Virus record (IMG/VR): IMGVR_UViG_3300047473_000048
Coordinates: 1 to 43,333 of that record
Direction: 5' to 3' (one strand)
Source: a virus
DNA: 43,333 nucleotides
In this document: positions 30,743-37,212 of the stretch, in pieces
Numbering within the stretch: position 1 is the first letter of the stretch
How the letters are laid out: every line of letters begins with the position of its first letter
Notes under the pieces: model-generated
The model's database searches: none
What the model saw: only the letters and a program-made list of their open reading frames with translations
What the model was told of the DNA's origin: nothing
Program-made: the position numbers and the translations under genes

Positions 30743-31050
30743 TGACCCAACCCGCCACAACCCCCGCCACTACCCACGCCCGCCCCCGCAGGACCTCTGG
30801 CCTCTTCGTCACCACCCAAGACCCCGTCGTCGGCACCCTTCAATACGCCATCCAAACCTCGGGCCTTACCGCCGCCCAAATCGCCGCTGAGGCCCTATGC
30901 TCTTGGCAAACTGTCCAACGTATCGTCGACGGAGCTTCCAAGCAACCCCGCAATTCCACCGTCGAGCGCATCCTCCTCGCTTGTGGCGTTACACGACTAC
31001 TATTCCGCCGCGATAGCGAAGGCAGAAAAGTAGAACTCACTCAGAGTTAA
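30742..31050 (+). CDS. Helix-turn-helix DNA-binding protein
   Basis: 102 residues; ATG at 30,742 in a TAATG overlap. Residues ~35-80 (LQYAIQTSGLTAAQIAAEAL, CSWQTVQRIVDGASKQPRNS, TVERILLACG) have an XRE-like layout: helix, T-x-x-x-I-A-x-x-A turn, recognition helix W-x-T-V-x-R-I-V-x-G, then the N-S-T-V-x-R-I-L-x-A-x-G closing helix. The N-terminus is a polar arm with PRR. A likely early regulator; the palindromes near 24,250 are possible targets. Confidence 0.65.
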   Translation: MTQPATTPATTHARPRRTSGLFVTTQDPVVGTLQYAIQTSGLTAAQIAAEALCSWQTVQRIVDGASKQPRNSTVERILLACGVTRLLFRRDSEGRKVELTQS

Positions 31051-31054
31051 TCCC

Positions 31055-31282
31055 ATGACCCGAACCCCCCTCGATCGCACTAAGAAGAATTTTACTTCCC
31101 GCCAAATCTCTGGCTACCGTAGCCAACTCATTAGCGCGATTAATTGTTCGACCGACGGAGCCTACGCCGAAGTAGACCTCACCACGGCGAGGAACCTCGT
31201 CATGATCCTCAACCAAGCCATAGCTACGGAATACGCCAAAGAACACCCCTACGCTCAATCCTCAGAGGACATCCCCGAATGA
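31055..31282 (+). CDS. Small hypothetical protein (75 aa)
   Basis: ATG at 31,055 just after the HTH gene. Basic N-terminus (RTPLDRTKKNFTSRQISGYR), then helices (DLTTARNLVMILNQAIATEY). Coupled by ATGA to the DUF6948-like gene. The family is not recognised. Confidence 0.45.
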   Translation: MTRTPLDRTKKNFTSRQISGYRSQLISAINCSTDGAYAEVDLTTARNLVMILNQAIATEYAKEHPYAQSSEDIPE

Positions 31283-31815
31283 CCCACGATCTCAAACTCA
31301 AAGCCCTTTTGAACGCCGCCATTGCCAATGTTTGGAAAATCAAATCCATTGACATTGACACCGAAGCCTTGGTTCACCTGCTTCGTGAAATGGCCAACGA
31401 AGTTGAAGCCGAAGAAGACGACGAAAGCGCCGAAGCCGAGGCCCCAGACGCGGCCGAAATTCAGCGTCTGCGGATCGAGAACGGGCAATTGCGGAAAGAA
31501 CTGGAGCATATTCAAGCCAACCATCCGAACCGACCGAAGAATGAAGAGCGCGCTGTTCTGGTTACGACCGCGCATCGTGGTGTTTTCTTTGGCTACGCGA
31601 CAGAGACCGATGGCGCGGTGATCAAACTGCGCGCCGCTCGGAACTGCATATATTGGCCTCCTGAAAACAAGGGATTTCTTGGGCTCGCAACAGAAGGTCC
31701 GAAGTCTGGCGCGAGAGTAGGCCCTGCCGCTGACATCGAACTCCGTGACATCACTTGCGTTGCGGCGTGCACCGATAAAGCGGTAGAGGCATGGGAAAAG
31801 GCACCATGGAAATGA
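31279..31815 (+). CDS. DUF6948-like protein with coiled-coil N-terminus
   Basis: 178 residues from ATG 31,279 (ATGA overlap). Residues 20-85 are acidic coiled coil (EVEAEEDDESAEAEAPDAAE, IQRLRIENGQLRKELEHI). Residues ~95-178 match the DUF6948 pattern: AVLVTTAHRGVFFGYATETD, RAARNCIYWPPENKGFLGLA, TEGPKSGARVGPAA and ACTDKAVEAWEKAPW. Such proteins are widespread in phages and unexplained. The stop overlaps the first Gly/Tyr-rich frame. Confidence 0.6.
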   Translation: MTHDLKLKALLNAAIANVWKIKSIDIDTEALVHLLREMANEVEAEEDDESAEAEAPDAAEIQRLRIENGQLRKELEHIQANHPNRPKNEERAVLVTTAHRGVFFGYATETDGAVIKLRAARNCIYWPPENKGFLGLATEGPKSGARVGPAADIELRDITCVAACTDKAVEAWEKAPWK

Positions 31816-32117
31816 GCCATGAACCCCAAGTCATTATTTTGCGAGGTGAACCGCCTAGTAAAATAAGCTCTAGCTATGGCTCAGGCTATGGCTTGGGCGA
31901 TGGCTCAGGCTATGGCTCGGGCTATGGCTCGGGCCATGGCTCGGGCTATGGCTATGGCTCGGGCGATGGCTCAGGCTCTGGCTTTGGCAATGGCTCAGGC
32001 TATGGCTCGGGCTATGGCTCGGGCCATGGCTCGGGCTATGGCTCGGGCTATGGCTATGGCGATGGCAATGGCTCAGGCTATGGCATGGGCATTGGCATGG
32101 GCATGGGCTATGGCTGA
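31812..32117 (+). CDS. Gly/Tyr/Ser-repeat protein, frame A
   Basis: 101 residues; ATG at 31,812 overlaps the upstream stop (ATGA), so it belongs to the operon. A normal N-terminus (MSHEPQVIILRGEPPSK) leads into GX repeats: SSYGSGYGLGDGSGYGSG and similar to the end. Every second codon is GGC, while the alternate codons vary (TAT, TCG, TCA, GAT, AAT, CAT, TTT, TTG, ATG), so the Gly-X frame is the one under protein-level selection. It ends at the TGA inside ATGGCTGATGG, where frame B starts. Low-complexity aromatic-glycine proteins can form hydrogels, polyglycine-II-like rods or condensates; which applies here is unknown. Confidence 0.6.
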   Translation: MSHEPQVIILRGEPPSKISSSYGSGYGLGDGSGYGSGYGSGHGSGYGYGSGDGSGSGFGNGSGYGSGYGSGHGSGYGSGYGYGDGNGSGYGMGIGMGMGYG

Positions 32118-32710
32118 TGGCTATGGCTCCGGCGACGGCAATGGCTTTGGCATTGGCTCAGGCTATGGCTATGGCTATGGCTACGGCAACGGCAATGGCT
32201 TTGGCGTTGGCTATGGCCATGGCTCGGGCAATGGCTCAGGTTATGGCTGGTTCGATGGCATTGGCTATGGCTCAGGCGATGGCTCAGGCTATGGCATGGG
32301 CATGGGCTTGAGCGATGGCTCTGGCTCTGGCGATGGCTCTGGCTCTGGCTTTGGCTATTATGGCAATGGCAATGGCTTGGGCGATGGCTCTGGCTCTGCC
32401 TTTGGCGATGGCTTGGGCAACGGCAATGGCTTTGGCGATGGCTTAAGCTATGGCTGATGGCTATGGCTACGGCAACGGCAATGGCTTGGGCAATGGCTAT
32501 GGCTATGGCTCGGGCGATGGCTCAGGCTATGGCATTGGCAATGGCTCAGGCTATAGCTCAGGCTATGGCTCAGGCTATGGCATGGGCGATGGCTCAGGCA
32601 ATGGCATGGGCAATGGCTATGGCTATGGCTATGGCTTGGGCGATGGCTCTGGCTCTGGCTCGGGCTTTGGCTCTGGCTCGGGCTATGGCTCGGGCTATGG
32701 CTCTAGCAAC
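31866..32710 (+). repeat. GGC-NNN hexamer-type repeat tract of about 845 bp
   Basis: Irregular alternation of GGC with TAT, TCG, TCA, GAT, AAT, CAT, ATG, TTG and TTT codons, such as GGCTATGGCTCGGGC, without an exact long unit. The GGC phase changes by one base at each of two ATGGCTGATGG junctions (32,110 and 32,450). All three forward frames are open for long stretches, but only the GGC-phase frame has variable second codons. Confidence 0.9.
32110..32457 (+). CDS. Gly/Tyr/Ser-repeat protein, frame B
   Basis: 115 residues; ATG at 32,110 overlaps the end of frame A by 8 bp (ATGGCTGA). Starts MADGYGSGDGNGFGIGSG and continues with GYG, GNG, GHG, GDG and GFG units, plus one WFDG and one YYGNGNG. 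It lies one base further on in frame than A. Translation may reinitiate at the overlap, or a plus-one shift at GGC-TGA would fuse A and B. It ends in an identical ATGGCTGA. Confidence 0.55.
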   Translation: MADGYGSGDGNGFGIGSGYGYGYGYGNGNGFGVGYGHGSGNGSGYGWFDGIGYGSGDGSGYGMGMGLSDGSGSGDGSGSGFGYYGNGNGLGDGSGSAFGDGLGNGNGFGDGLSYG

Positions 32711-32743
32711 AGCGAACTCAATTTGAGGACCAACCCTAAGTAA
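32450..32743 (+). CDS. Gly/Tyr/Ser-repeat protein, frame C
   Basis: 97 residues; ATG at 32,450 overlaps the end of frame B by the same 8 bp. Starts MADGYGYGNGNGLGNGYG and ends outside the repeat with YGSSNSELNLRTNPK, a non-repetitive tail that argues this frame is the true C-terminus of the set. Followed 10 bp later by the HIRAN-like gene. Confidence 0.55.
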   Translation: MADGYGYGNGNGLGNGYGYGSGDGSGYGIGNGSGYSSGYGSGYGMGDGSGNGMGNGYGYGYGLGDGSGSGSGFGSGSGYGSGYGSSNSELNLRTNPK

Positions 32744-32753
32744 AAGGAACTGC

Positions 32754-33182
32754 ATGATGAACTCCGCCACAACTCTAACCTTTCCCATCGTCGGAGCTTA
32801 CTACCACAAGCCCGCCCAAAGCATACTCTCGGTCCTAGCCCTCGGCACCGAACTTTGGCTCCATCCAGACCCGTCCAACCCTTACGACTCCCACGCCGTC
32901 GAGGTCATCCTCAAAGCAGGGAACCTTAGCGAAGCTGCCTTAGCCATCTTAGCCGAGAAGCTCCCTTACGACGGCTTTACCATCGACCAATTTCTTTCTT
33001 GGTCTCAGGTAATGCTCGGCTTCCTATCCCGCGGCGCAGCCACCCCGGCCATAACCCGAAGCCCCATCGACCTCAAGGGAACCTATTGGCTTTCGGCCCG
33101 TCAAACCCATTGTATCCAAGTCCAGCAAGTCCAGGCCGAGATCATTTCCCTCGACGCCCAACTAAAGGTCTTAACTCCATGA
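32754..33182 (+). CDS. HIRAN-like domain protein
   Basis: 142 residues; ATG 32,754 (or 32,757) with AAGGAA. Residues ~8-55 (LTFPIVGAYYHKPAQSILSV, LALGTELWLHPDPSNPYDSH, AVEVIL) fit the HIRAN pattern: VVGxxxx...L..G..L.L...P.NPYD.NAV.V. HIRAN domains bind DNA ends or damaged DNA and are often attached to helicases; stand-alone phage versions exist. The C-terminus has a second beta segment (LGFLSRGAATPAITRSP) and a helix. The stop is shared with the next start (ATGA). Confidence 0.55.
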   Translation: MMNSATTLTFPIVGAYYHKPAQSILSVLALGTELWLHPDPSNPYDSHAVEVILKAGNLSEAALAILAEKLPYDGFTIDQFLSWSQVMLGFLSRGAATPAITRSPIDLKGTYWLSARQTHCIQVQQVQAEIISLDAQLKVLTP

Positions 33183-33622
33183 TCATGTTCATAGCCAACA
33201 TCGCCATTGACCTTCCTTCGCGCTTTTCTCCAGGCGACATCCTAGATGACGACTCGGCCGCCGTCCTCCAGCACGAGTTCATCAAGCGTCTCGGCGCTCA
33301 AATTCGGTGGCGCCTCTCGCGGGGCGAAATCACCCCCAACAACCTCCTGTCCGAGGCCCTCTCAATGGCCCATAGCTTTGAGTTTTCCTGGACCCCCAAC
33401 GATGATGACGACCCCCTTACGGACGAGGCGATGATCATTGCTAAAGACCTCATCATTCAACAACTGGCGGCAGATGGCATCACCATCTTCCCCAACCTAG
33501 ACAACCACGCTCGGACCCTAGCCCAAAATTCCCCCGAGCTTCGCAAGCAGGCCCTCACCCGGATCGAAACCCGCTATCGGATCGGGGAAGAGGCTATCCG
33601 CAAATTGCGCGAGACCCAATAA
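33179..33622 (+). CDS. Hypothetical protein (147 aa)
   Basis: ATG at 33,179 in an ATGA overlap. The sequence FSPGDILDDDSAAVLQHEFI, SRGEITPNNLLSEALSMAHS and TDEAMIIAKDLIIQQLAADG is mostly helical and acidic, with a C-terminal basic helix (RIETRYRIGEEAIRKLRE). It directly precedes the RNase HI-like gene. The family is not recognised. Confidence 0.45.
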   Translation: MIMFIANIAIDLPSRFSPGDILDDDSAAVLQHEFIKRLGAQIRWRLSRGEITPNNLLSEALSMAHSFEFSWTPNDDDDPLTDEAMIIAKDLIIQQLAADGITIFPNLDNHARTLAQNSPELRKQALTRIETRYRIGEEAIRKLRETQ

Positions 33623-33623
33623 A

Positions 33624-34193
33624 ATGCTCATAACCATCTTCACGGACATTTCTTATGATCCAAAGCTCGGCGTCGCCGCCTGGGCGGCTTGGGGCAAGAT
33701 CAACGGCCAGACCTTTAGGCACAGCGCCCTCTTTACCACCAAAATGCACGAGTCTGCCATCGCCGAAGTCTATGGCGCCGTCAACGGCATCATCAAAATC
33801 ATGAGTGAGGCCCTAAAGGCTGGTCATCGCCCGAGTGCCATCCTCCTCCAATTCGATTGCATGACCGTCGAACACGCTCTAGGCCCCAAATTTTATGAAT
33901 GTCAAATCCTCAAGACCTATAAAAAGGCCCGTGAAACCCTCTCCACCTTCTTCGCCCAATTTGAGGCTAACCGCCCAAAATTAATCTTCCGCCACGTCAA
34001 AGGCCACCAAGGATATGGAACCGCGCGATCTGCCGTCAATAGTTGGTGCGATAAAGAAAGCCGAAAACTAATGCAAGAAGAAAGAGAACGGCTAAGCAAA
34101 GCTCGGACCCTCGACGAAGCTCAGGCCGCCACCAACGTCATTGTCCTTATTCCCGCGGCCAACGCGGCCAACGCGGCCAAGCGTGCCGTTTAA
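33624..34193 (+). CDS. RNase HI-like enzyme
   Basis: 189 residues; ATG at 33,624. The RNase H fold and acidic set are visible: Asp8 in ITIFTDISYDPK, Glu48 in AIAEVYGAVNGI (Glu43 is an alternative), Asp78 in ILLQFDCMTVEHA, His128 in RHVKGHQGYG, and Asp143 in NSWCDKESRKLM. The typical first motif is TDGS; here TDIS. RNase HI removes RNA from RNA-DNA hybrids, such as primers, which suits the replication module. The C-terminal tail ends in ANAANAAKRAV repeats. Confidence 0.7.
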   Translation: MLITIFTDISYDPKLGVAAWAAWGKINGQTFRHSALFTTKMHESAIAEVYGAVNGIIKIMSEALKAGHRPSAILLQFDCMTVEHALGPKFYECQILKTYKKARETLSTFFAQFEANRPKLIFRHVKGHQGYGTARSAVNSWCDKESRKLMQEERERLSKARTLDEAQAATNVIVLIPAANAANAAKRAV

Positions 34194-34447
34194 TGTCTCA
34201 CTCAACCCCTTTGAAACTTCTGGCCGCCCGCCTTCTGTACAAGGCCCTCGATTGCAAAATTGGTTTAGTTGTTACCACCTCAGACCCCGTCAAAGCGAAA
34301 GCCATTTTCTATCGCTTCCGCCGTGAAATTGGAGACCCTTTGTTAATGAGCCTCAAAATCTACATCTCGCCCACTAACCCAACCTCGGAGCTTTGGCTCC
34401 TACGGACAGAGGAAGAGGCAAAAGAAGAGGCTTCACCACAATCATGA
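34193..34447 (+). CDS. Small hypothetical protein (84 aa)
   Basis: ATG at 34,193 in a TAATG overlap with the RNase HI-like gene. The core LLAARLLYKALDCKIGLVVT, TSDPVKAKAIFYRFRREIGD resembles small phage proteins read as KxxxxxKxGLxVxTxDxxxAxxxFYxxR. Function unknown; coupled to the next gene by ATGA. Confidence 0.45.
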   Translation: MSHSTPLKLLAARLLYKALDCKIGLVVTTSDPVKAKAIFYRFRREIGDPLLMSLKIYISPTNPTSELWLLRTEEEAKEEASPQS

Positions 34448-34656
34448 GCGCCACAATCAACTCCCTCCGTAATCGCTCTGCCTCCTCCGCCATGGGCTTT
34501 TTAGTCAATTGGTATTCCTGCCATGGCTTCTTCGCCGCCGCAGCTAATGTCTGGAGCATTTACTACAACAATCCCGATTTCAACGACCTTCTCAAATCCC
34601 TTAAAGCCTTCGACGCCACCAAAGGAAAAACTGTATGGACCACTCCCCCGAAATGA
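34444..34656 (+). CDS. Small hypothetical protein (70 aa)
   Basis: ATG at 34,444 overlaps the previous stop. SATINSLRNRSASSAMGFLV and ANVWSIYYNNPDFNDLLKSL are compatible with a short helical protein. Its stop overlaps the start of the gene that carries palindromic element copy 2. The family is not recognised. Confidence 0.4.
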   Translation: MSATINSLRNRSASSAMGFLVNWYSCHGFFAAAANVWSIYYNNPDFNDLLKSLKAFDATKGKTVWTTPPK

Positions 34657-34958
34657 CTTCCTCCGTCCTCACGCCCTTGCCTTGCCCCTGGGGGTGGTGT
34701 CTTCCCAAAATCCTCGGGGATTATACACTCTCGGACATTGCTCCGTCAAGGTCTTTAAGGGCAACCTCGCAAGCTCGGTTGCCCTTAAAGACCTTGACCT
34801 CGCATGTCCGAGAGTGTATAACCCCTCGGCATTTTGGGTCACACCACCCCAAAGGGCAGGCACCGCCTCTCCACCCCCGCGATATCATCTACAACATCCT
34901 AGCCAACACCAAATCCAACATCATAGGTCTACTCAATATTCTCGGAGAGAAGGAATAA
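34653..34958 (+). CDS. Small early gene interrupted in frame by palindromic element copy 2
   Basis: 101 codons from an ATG that overlaps the upstream stop (ATGA), the usual arrangement in this operon. About eight to ten residues (MTSSVLTPLP) precede the element, about 60 are encoded by the element itself (LPKILGDYTLSDIAPSRSLR and onwards), and the last ~30 resume a phage-like helix (HPRDIIYNILANTKSNIIGL). The 180-bp element length is a multiple of three and no stop interrupts this frame. Without the insert the product would be about 41 residues. In-frame palindromic insertions are known as Rickettsia palindromic elements; whether this product is made is unknown. Confidence 0.5.
   Translation: MTSSVLTPLPCPWGWCLPKILGDYTLSDIAPSRSLRATSQARLPLKTLTSHVRECITPRHFGSHHPKGQAPPLHPRDIIYNILANTKSNIIGLLNILGEKE
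34681..34860 (+). repeat. Palindromic element, copy 2 (inside a small early gene)
   Basis: A 180-bp imperfect hairpin with the same plan and orientation as copy 1. Outer stem GGGGTGGTGT (34,691-34,700) pairs with ACACCACCCC (34,841-34,850), extended outward by CTTGCCC / GGGCAGG. CCCAAAA pairs with TTTTGGG and GGGG with CCCC. The central stem 34,723-34,738 pairs perfectly with 34,804-34,819 and is identical to copy 1. The inner 20-bp stem CAAGGTCTTTAAGGGCAACC (34,747-34,766) pairs with 34,777-34,796; copy 1 has CAAGGCTTTTGAAGCAACC with matching changes on the other side. The loop TCGCAAGCTC is the same. The internal-loop strands TGCTCCGT and ACCTC(A/G)C are also conserved. Confidence 0.9.
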
Positions 34959-34962
34959 AATC

Positions 34963-35250
34963 ATGGGCTTTTACATCAATCCCCCCGATCAAACCAAAGA
35001 GGAATTTCTCTACGACCACGGCTTTCGCCTCCGCCCCGAAGAACTTCCCTCGTCCTTTGACTTCGCCAACAGCATACATCTCCCCGTGTGCTTAGTCGAT
35101 AACGGCGCCTTCACCGCCGCTGGCATCGCCTACTGCCAAGCCGAATATGAACGCTTTCTCGACGGCGCCGACCGCCCTAAAAAGTGGTACTTAGTTTCTA
35201 AGGCCAATCTCAAACCTTACTACTCTCCTTCTTTGGGAGGCAGCTTATGA
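34963..35250 (+). CDS. Conserved hypothetical phage protein (CLVDNGAF, RPKKWYLV)
   Basis: 95 residues; ATG at 34,963 with GAAGGA upstream. GFYINPPDQTKEEFLYDHGF, PVCLVDNGAFTAAGIAYCQA, EYERFLDGADRPKKWYLVS is the pattern of a widespread small phage protein (VDNGxFxAAGxxxxxxEFxxF...RPKxWLxV). Function unknown. Coupled to the next gene by ATGA. Confidence 0.55.
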   Translation: MGFYINPPDQTKEEFLYDHGFRLRPEELPSSFDFANSIHLPVCLVDNGAFTAAGIAYCQAEYERFLDGADRPKKWYLVSKANLKPYYSPSLGGSL

Positions 35251-35399
35251 CCCTTAACCTCAACGCCCTCTGGACCCGCGTCTACGAAAAGGCCATCGAC
35301 GACGGCCTAGATGAAGACGAAGCTCTCGCCTTGGCCGACGAATCCCTTTGGGACTACGCCGATTATGAAAACGACCGCCGGCGGGACGAAGGTCTTTAA
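35247..35399 (+). CDS. Small acidic protein (50 aa)
   Basis: ATG at 35,247 overlaps the previous stop (ATGA); TAA at 35,397-35,399. The product starts MTLNLNALWTRVYEKAIDDG, followed by LDEDEALALADESLWDYADY and ENDRRRDEGL: two short helices, strongly acidic, with a charged end. Coupling and composition support a real gene. The family is not recognised. Confidence 0.5.
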   Translation: MTLNLNALWTRVYEKAIDDGLDEDEALALADESLWDYADYENDRRRDEGL

Positions 35400-35434
35400 A
35401 AATCTCCCGCCCTTAACCTCAAGGACCTTCCCTA

Positions 35435-35677
35435 ATGCCTAAAATCTCTGATGAGCCACTGGAATTTGTCAAGGTCCGCCTTTTTCAGCGCGATCTCATC
35501 CAACTCAAACGGACCTACGGCGCCACCATCGGCATTAACAAGGCCATTCGAACCATCATCCGATCCCACGTCATTGCCCTCAACGCCGAGGTCATCCGCC
35601 AAATCGACGTAATCGAACGGTCGCCCGAAGGCCCTTCAAGCCCCTCAACCTCAATCCCGGAGCTTCCCCATGGATGA
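35435..35677 (+). CDS. Ribbon-helix-helix-like small protein
   Basis: 80 residues; ATG at 35,435 with AAGGACC. Residues ~11-48 (FVKVRLFQRDLIQLKRTYGA, TIGINKAIRTIIRSHV) fit an RHH DNA-binding fold: a V-K-V-R-L strand, a first helix, a Gly-turn, then a second helix N-K-x-I-R-x-I-I-R. The tail is Ser/Pro-rich. A likely regulator or DNA-binding accessory. Overlaps the next gene by 8 bp. Confidence 0.5.
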   Translation: MPKISDEPLEFVKVRLFQRDLIQLKRTYGATIGINKAIRTIIRSHVIALNAEVIRQIDVIERSPEGPSSPSTSIPELPHG

Positions 35678-35867
35678 CTTCATCACCAACCTCCACCGAG
35701 CCACAGTCCTACTCCAAAAGGCCACCTTGAACAACAAAGACTTCTCGGCCAGTGAGAAACTCACCGCCAGCATCTTGATAGATGTCGGCAGCGGGCTAAT
35801 CGCCGACATCCATCGCATCGACATCATCCTCGAAGAAATCCTCATTTGCCTAAGGCCCCGGTCATGA
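35670..35867 (+). CDS. Small hypothetical protein (65 aa)
   Basis: ATG at 35,670 within the end of the RHH-like gene. Helical: ITNLHRATVLLQKATLNNKD, KLTASILIDVGSGLIADIHR, IDIILEEI. Coupled downstream by ATGA. The family is not recognised. Confidence 0.4.
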   Translation: MDDFITNLHRATVLLQKATLNNKDFSASEKLTASILIDVGSGLIADIHRIDIILEEILICLRPRS

Positions 35868-36208
35868 CCTCTAAGCCCTCTCCACCAGACTCCCCGCCGG
35901 CCTCGGATCTTTTCGCCGACGCCCTAAGCGCTGCCCCGTCTCCCCTCCTCGAAGCCGACCAGGCATCTCTCGACATTCTCACCGACGAACGCCTGGCGGA
36001 CCTCTTTAACAAAAGCCCCTCGGATACCCTCGACTCTGAACTTCAAGCCATGGCCCGATATTACCGCTCCAAACGCACTCAGTTCCTCCAAGAGGAAGCC
36101 CGAAAGTCCTCGGAACCTCCTCGCCAACGCAAGACCGCCAAGAGCGTCGCGGAAGCTCTCGAACTCTCTCAACTCCTGGACGCCGCCAAAACCGGAGACC
36201 TATTCTAA
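35864..36208 (+). CDS. Hypothetical protein before the Cas4/RecB-like nuclease (114 aa)
   Basis: ATG at 35,864 in an ATGA overlap. A Pro/Ser N-terminus is followed by ASLDILTDERLADLFNKSPS, LDSELQAMARYYRSKRTQFL and a basic segment (RQRKTAKSVAEALELSQLLD). It ends exactly at the first base of the nuclease gene. May be a small accessory of that nuclease (inference from coupling). The family is not recognised. Confidence 0.45.
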   Translation: MTSKPSPPDSPPASDLFADALSAAPSPLLEADQASLDILTDERLADLFNKSPSDTLDSELQAMARYYRSKRTQFLQEEARKSSEPPRQRKTAKSVAEALELSQLLDAAKTGDLF

Positions 36209-37212
36209 TGGCCATCGAAATAGGCATCACCCAACCCACCGGCACCTGGTCGCCCATCAACTCCCGCCACCAACTCGCATGGGACTCGACCTCTCTCGGC
36301 GAGTTCAAGACCTGCGCTAGGCGCTACTTCTACCGCATCGTCATGGGCCTAACTCCCCGCGATGTCAGCGCCCACCTAACCTTCGGCCTAATCTACCACT
36401 CGGCCCTCGAAACCTATGACAATGCCAAAGCTCAGGGCTCAACCCACTCCGCCGCCGTGATCATTGCCCTCCGCCACACGCTAGAAAAAACCTGGGACTC
36501 TGCCCTTGGGCGTCCATGGACCTCGGACATTCCCACCAAAACCCGCGAAACCTTGGTCCGCTCAATCCTGTGGTATCTGGAAAACTTCTCCGACGATCCC
36601 GCCTCCACCATCATCCTAGCCAATGGTCGGGCCGCCGTCGAACTCAGCTTCCGCTTTGAGTCGGGTCTCAACTCCTCCGACGGCCAACCCTACCTCATCT
36701 CCGGCCACATGGACCGCATGGTCAACTTCATGGACCGCCCGTGGGGCCTTGATCGCAAGACCACCCGATCAGCCCTCAACAGCGACTACGCCACCCACTA
36801 CTCCCCCGACAACCAAATCTCCCTCTATTCCGTAGCCGGGTCCTTAATCTTCGGTGAGCCCATCGCCGGATTCCTCATCGACGCCGCCCAAATCGGCGTC
36901 GGCTTTAGCCGTTTCTGGCGCTTTCCCGTCACCCGCACCCAAGCCCAACTCAGCGAGTGGATGGCGGACTTGGAGTTCTGGCTCTCCTACGCCGAACACT
37001 GTGCCAAGATCAACCATTGGCCCCAAAACGACCGAGCCTGTGGCAACTTCGAGCGGGTTCTCGACACCAAAGACACCAGCCAAACCTCCGGCTACGCCGG
37101 CGGCTGTCCTTATCGCACCCTTTGCGGCGTTAGCCCTTCAGCCCGCCCCGCCCTTTACAAAGCCTACGACGTTAGTCCGTGGGACCCCCTAATTCCTCGG
37201 GGAGAAACTTAA
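36208..37212 (+). CDS. Cas4/RecB-type PD-(D/E)XK nuclease
   Basis: 334 residues. The N-terminal signature WDSTSLGEFKTCARRYFYRI (S-x-L-x-x-F-x-x-C-x-R-x-Y-x-Y) and LTFGLIYHSALE open the domain. Its active site is visible in ISGHMDRMVNF (Asp near residue 166) and WGLDRKTTRS (Asp-x-Lys near 180), followed by QISLYSVAG (Gln motif). Near the end YAGGCPYRTLCG supplies two cysteines which, with the N-terminal Cys and ACGNF, could form a Cas4-like Fe-S site. Phages use such nucleases in recombination and end processing beside Sak4-type ATPases, as here. Confidence 0.8.
   Translation: MAIEIGITQPTGTWSPINSRHQLAWDSTSLGEFKTCARRYFYRIVMGLTPRDVSAHLTFGLIYHSALETYDNAKAQGSTHSAAVIIALRHTLEKTWDSALGRPWTSDIPTKTRETLVRSILWYLENFSDDPASTIILANGRAAVELSFRFESGLNSSDGQPYLISGHMDRMVNFMDRPWGLDRKTTRSALNSDYATHYSPDNQISLYSVAGSLIFGEPIAGFLIDAAQIGVGFSRFWRFPVTRTQAQLSEWMADLEFWLSYAEHCAKINHWPQNDRACGNFERVLDTKDTSQTSGYAGGCPYRTLCGVSPSARPALYKAYDVSPWDPLIPRGET

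Noticed and set aside
31876-32311. Ala-Met-Arg repeat frames in the Gly/Tyr tract
   Set aside because: These are the alternate frames of GGC-NNN repeats; the variable codon position shows the Gly-X frame is the coding one.
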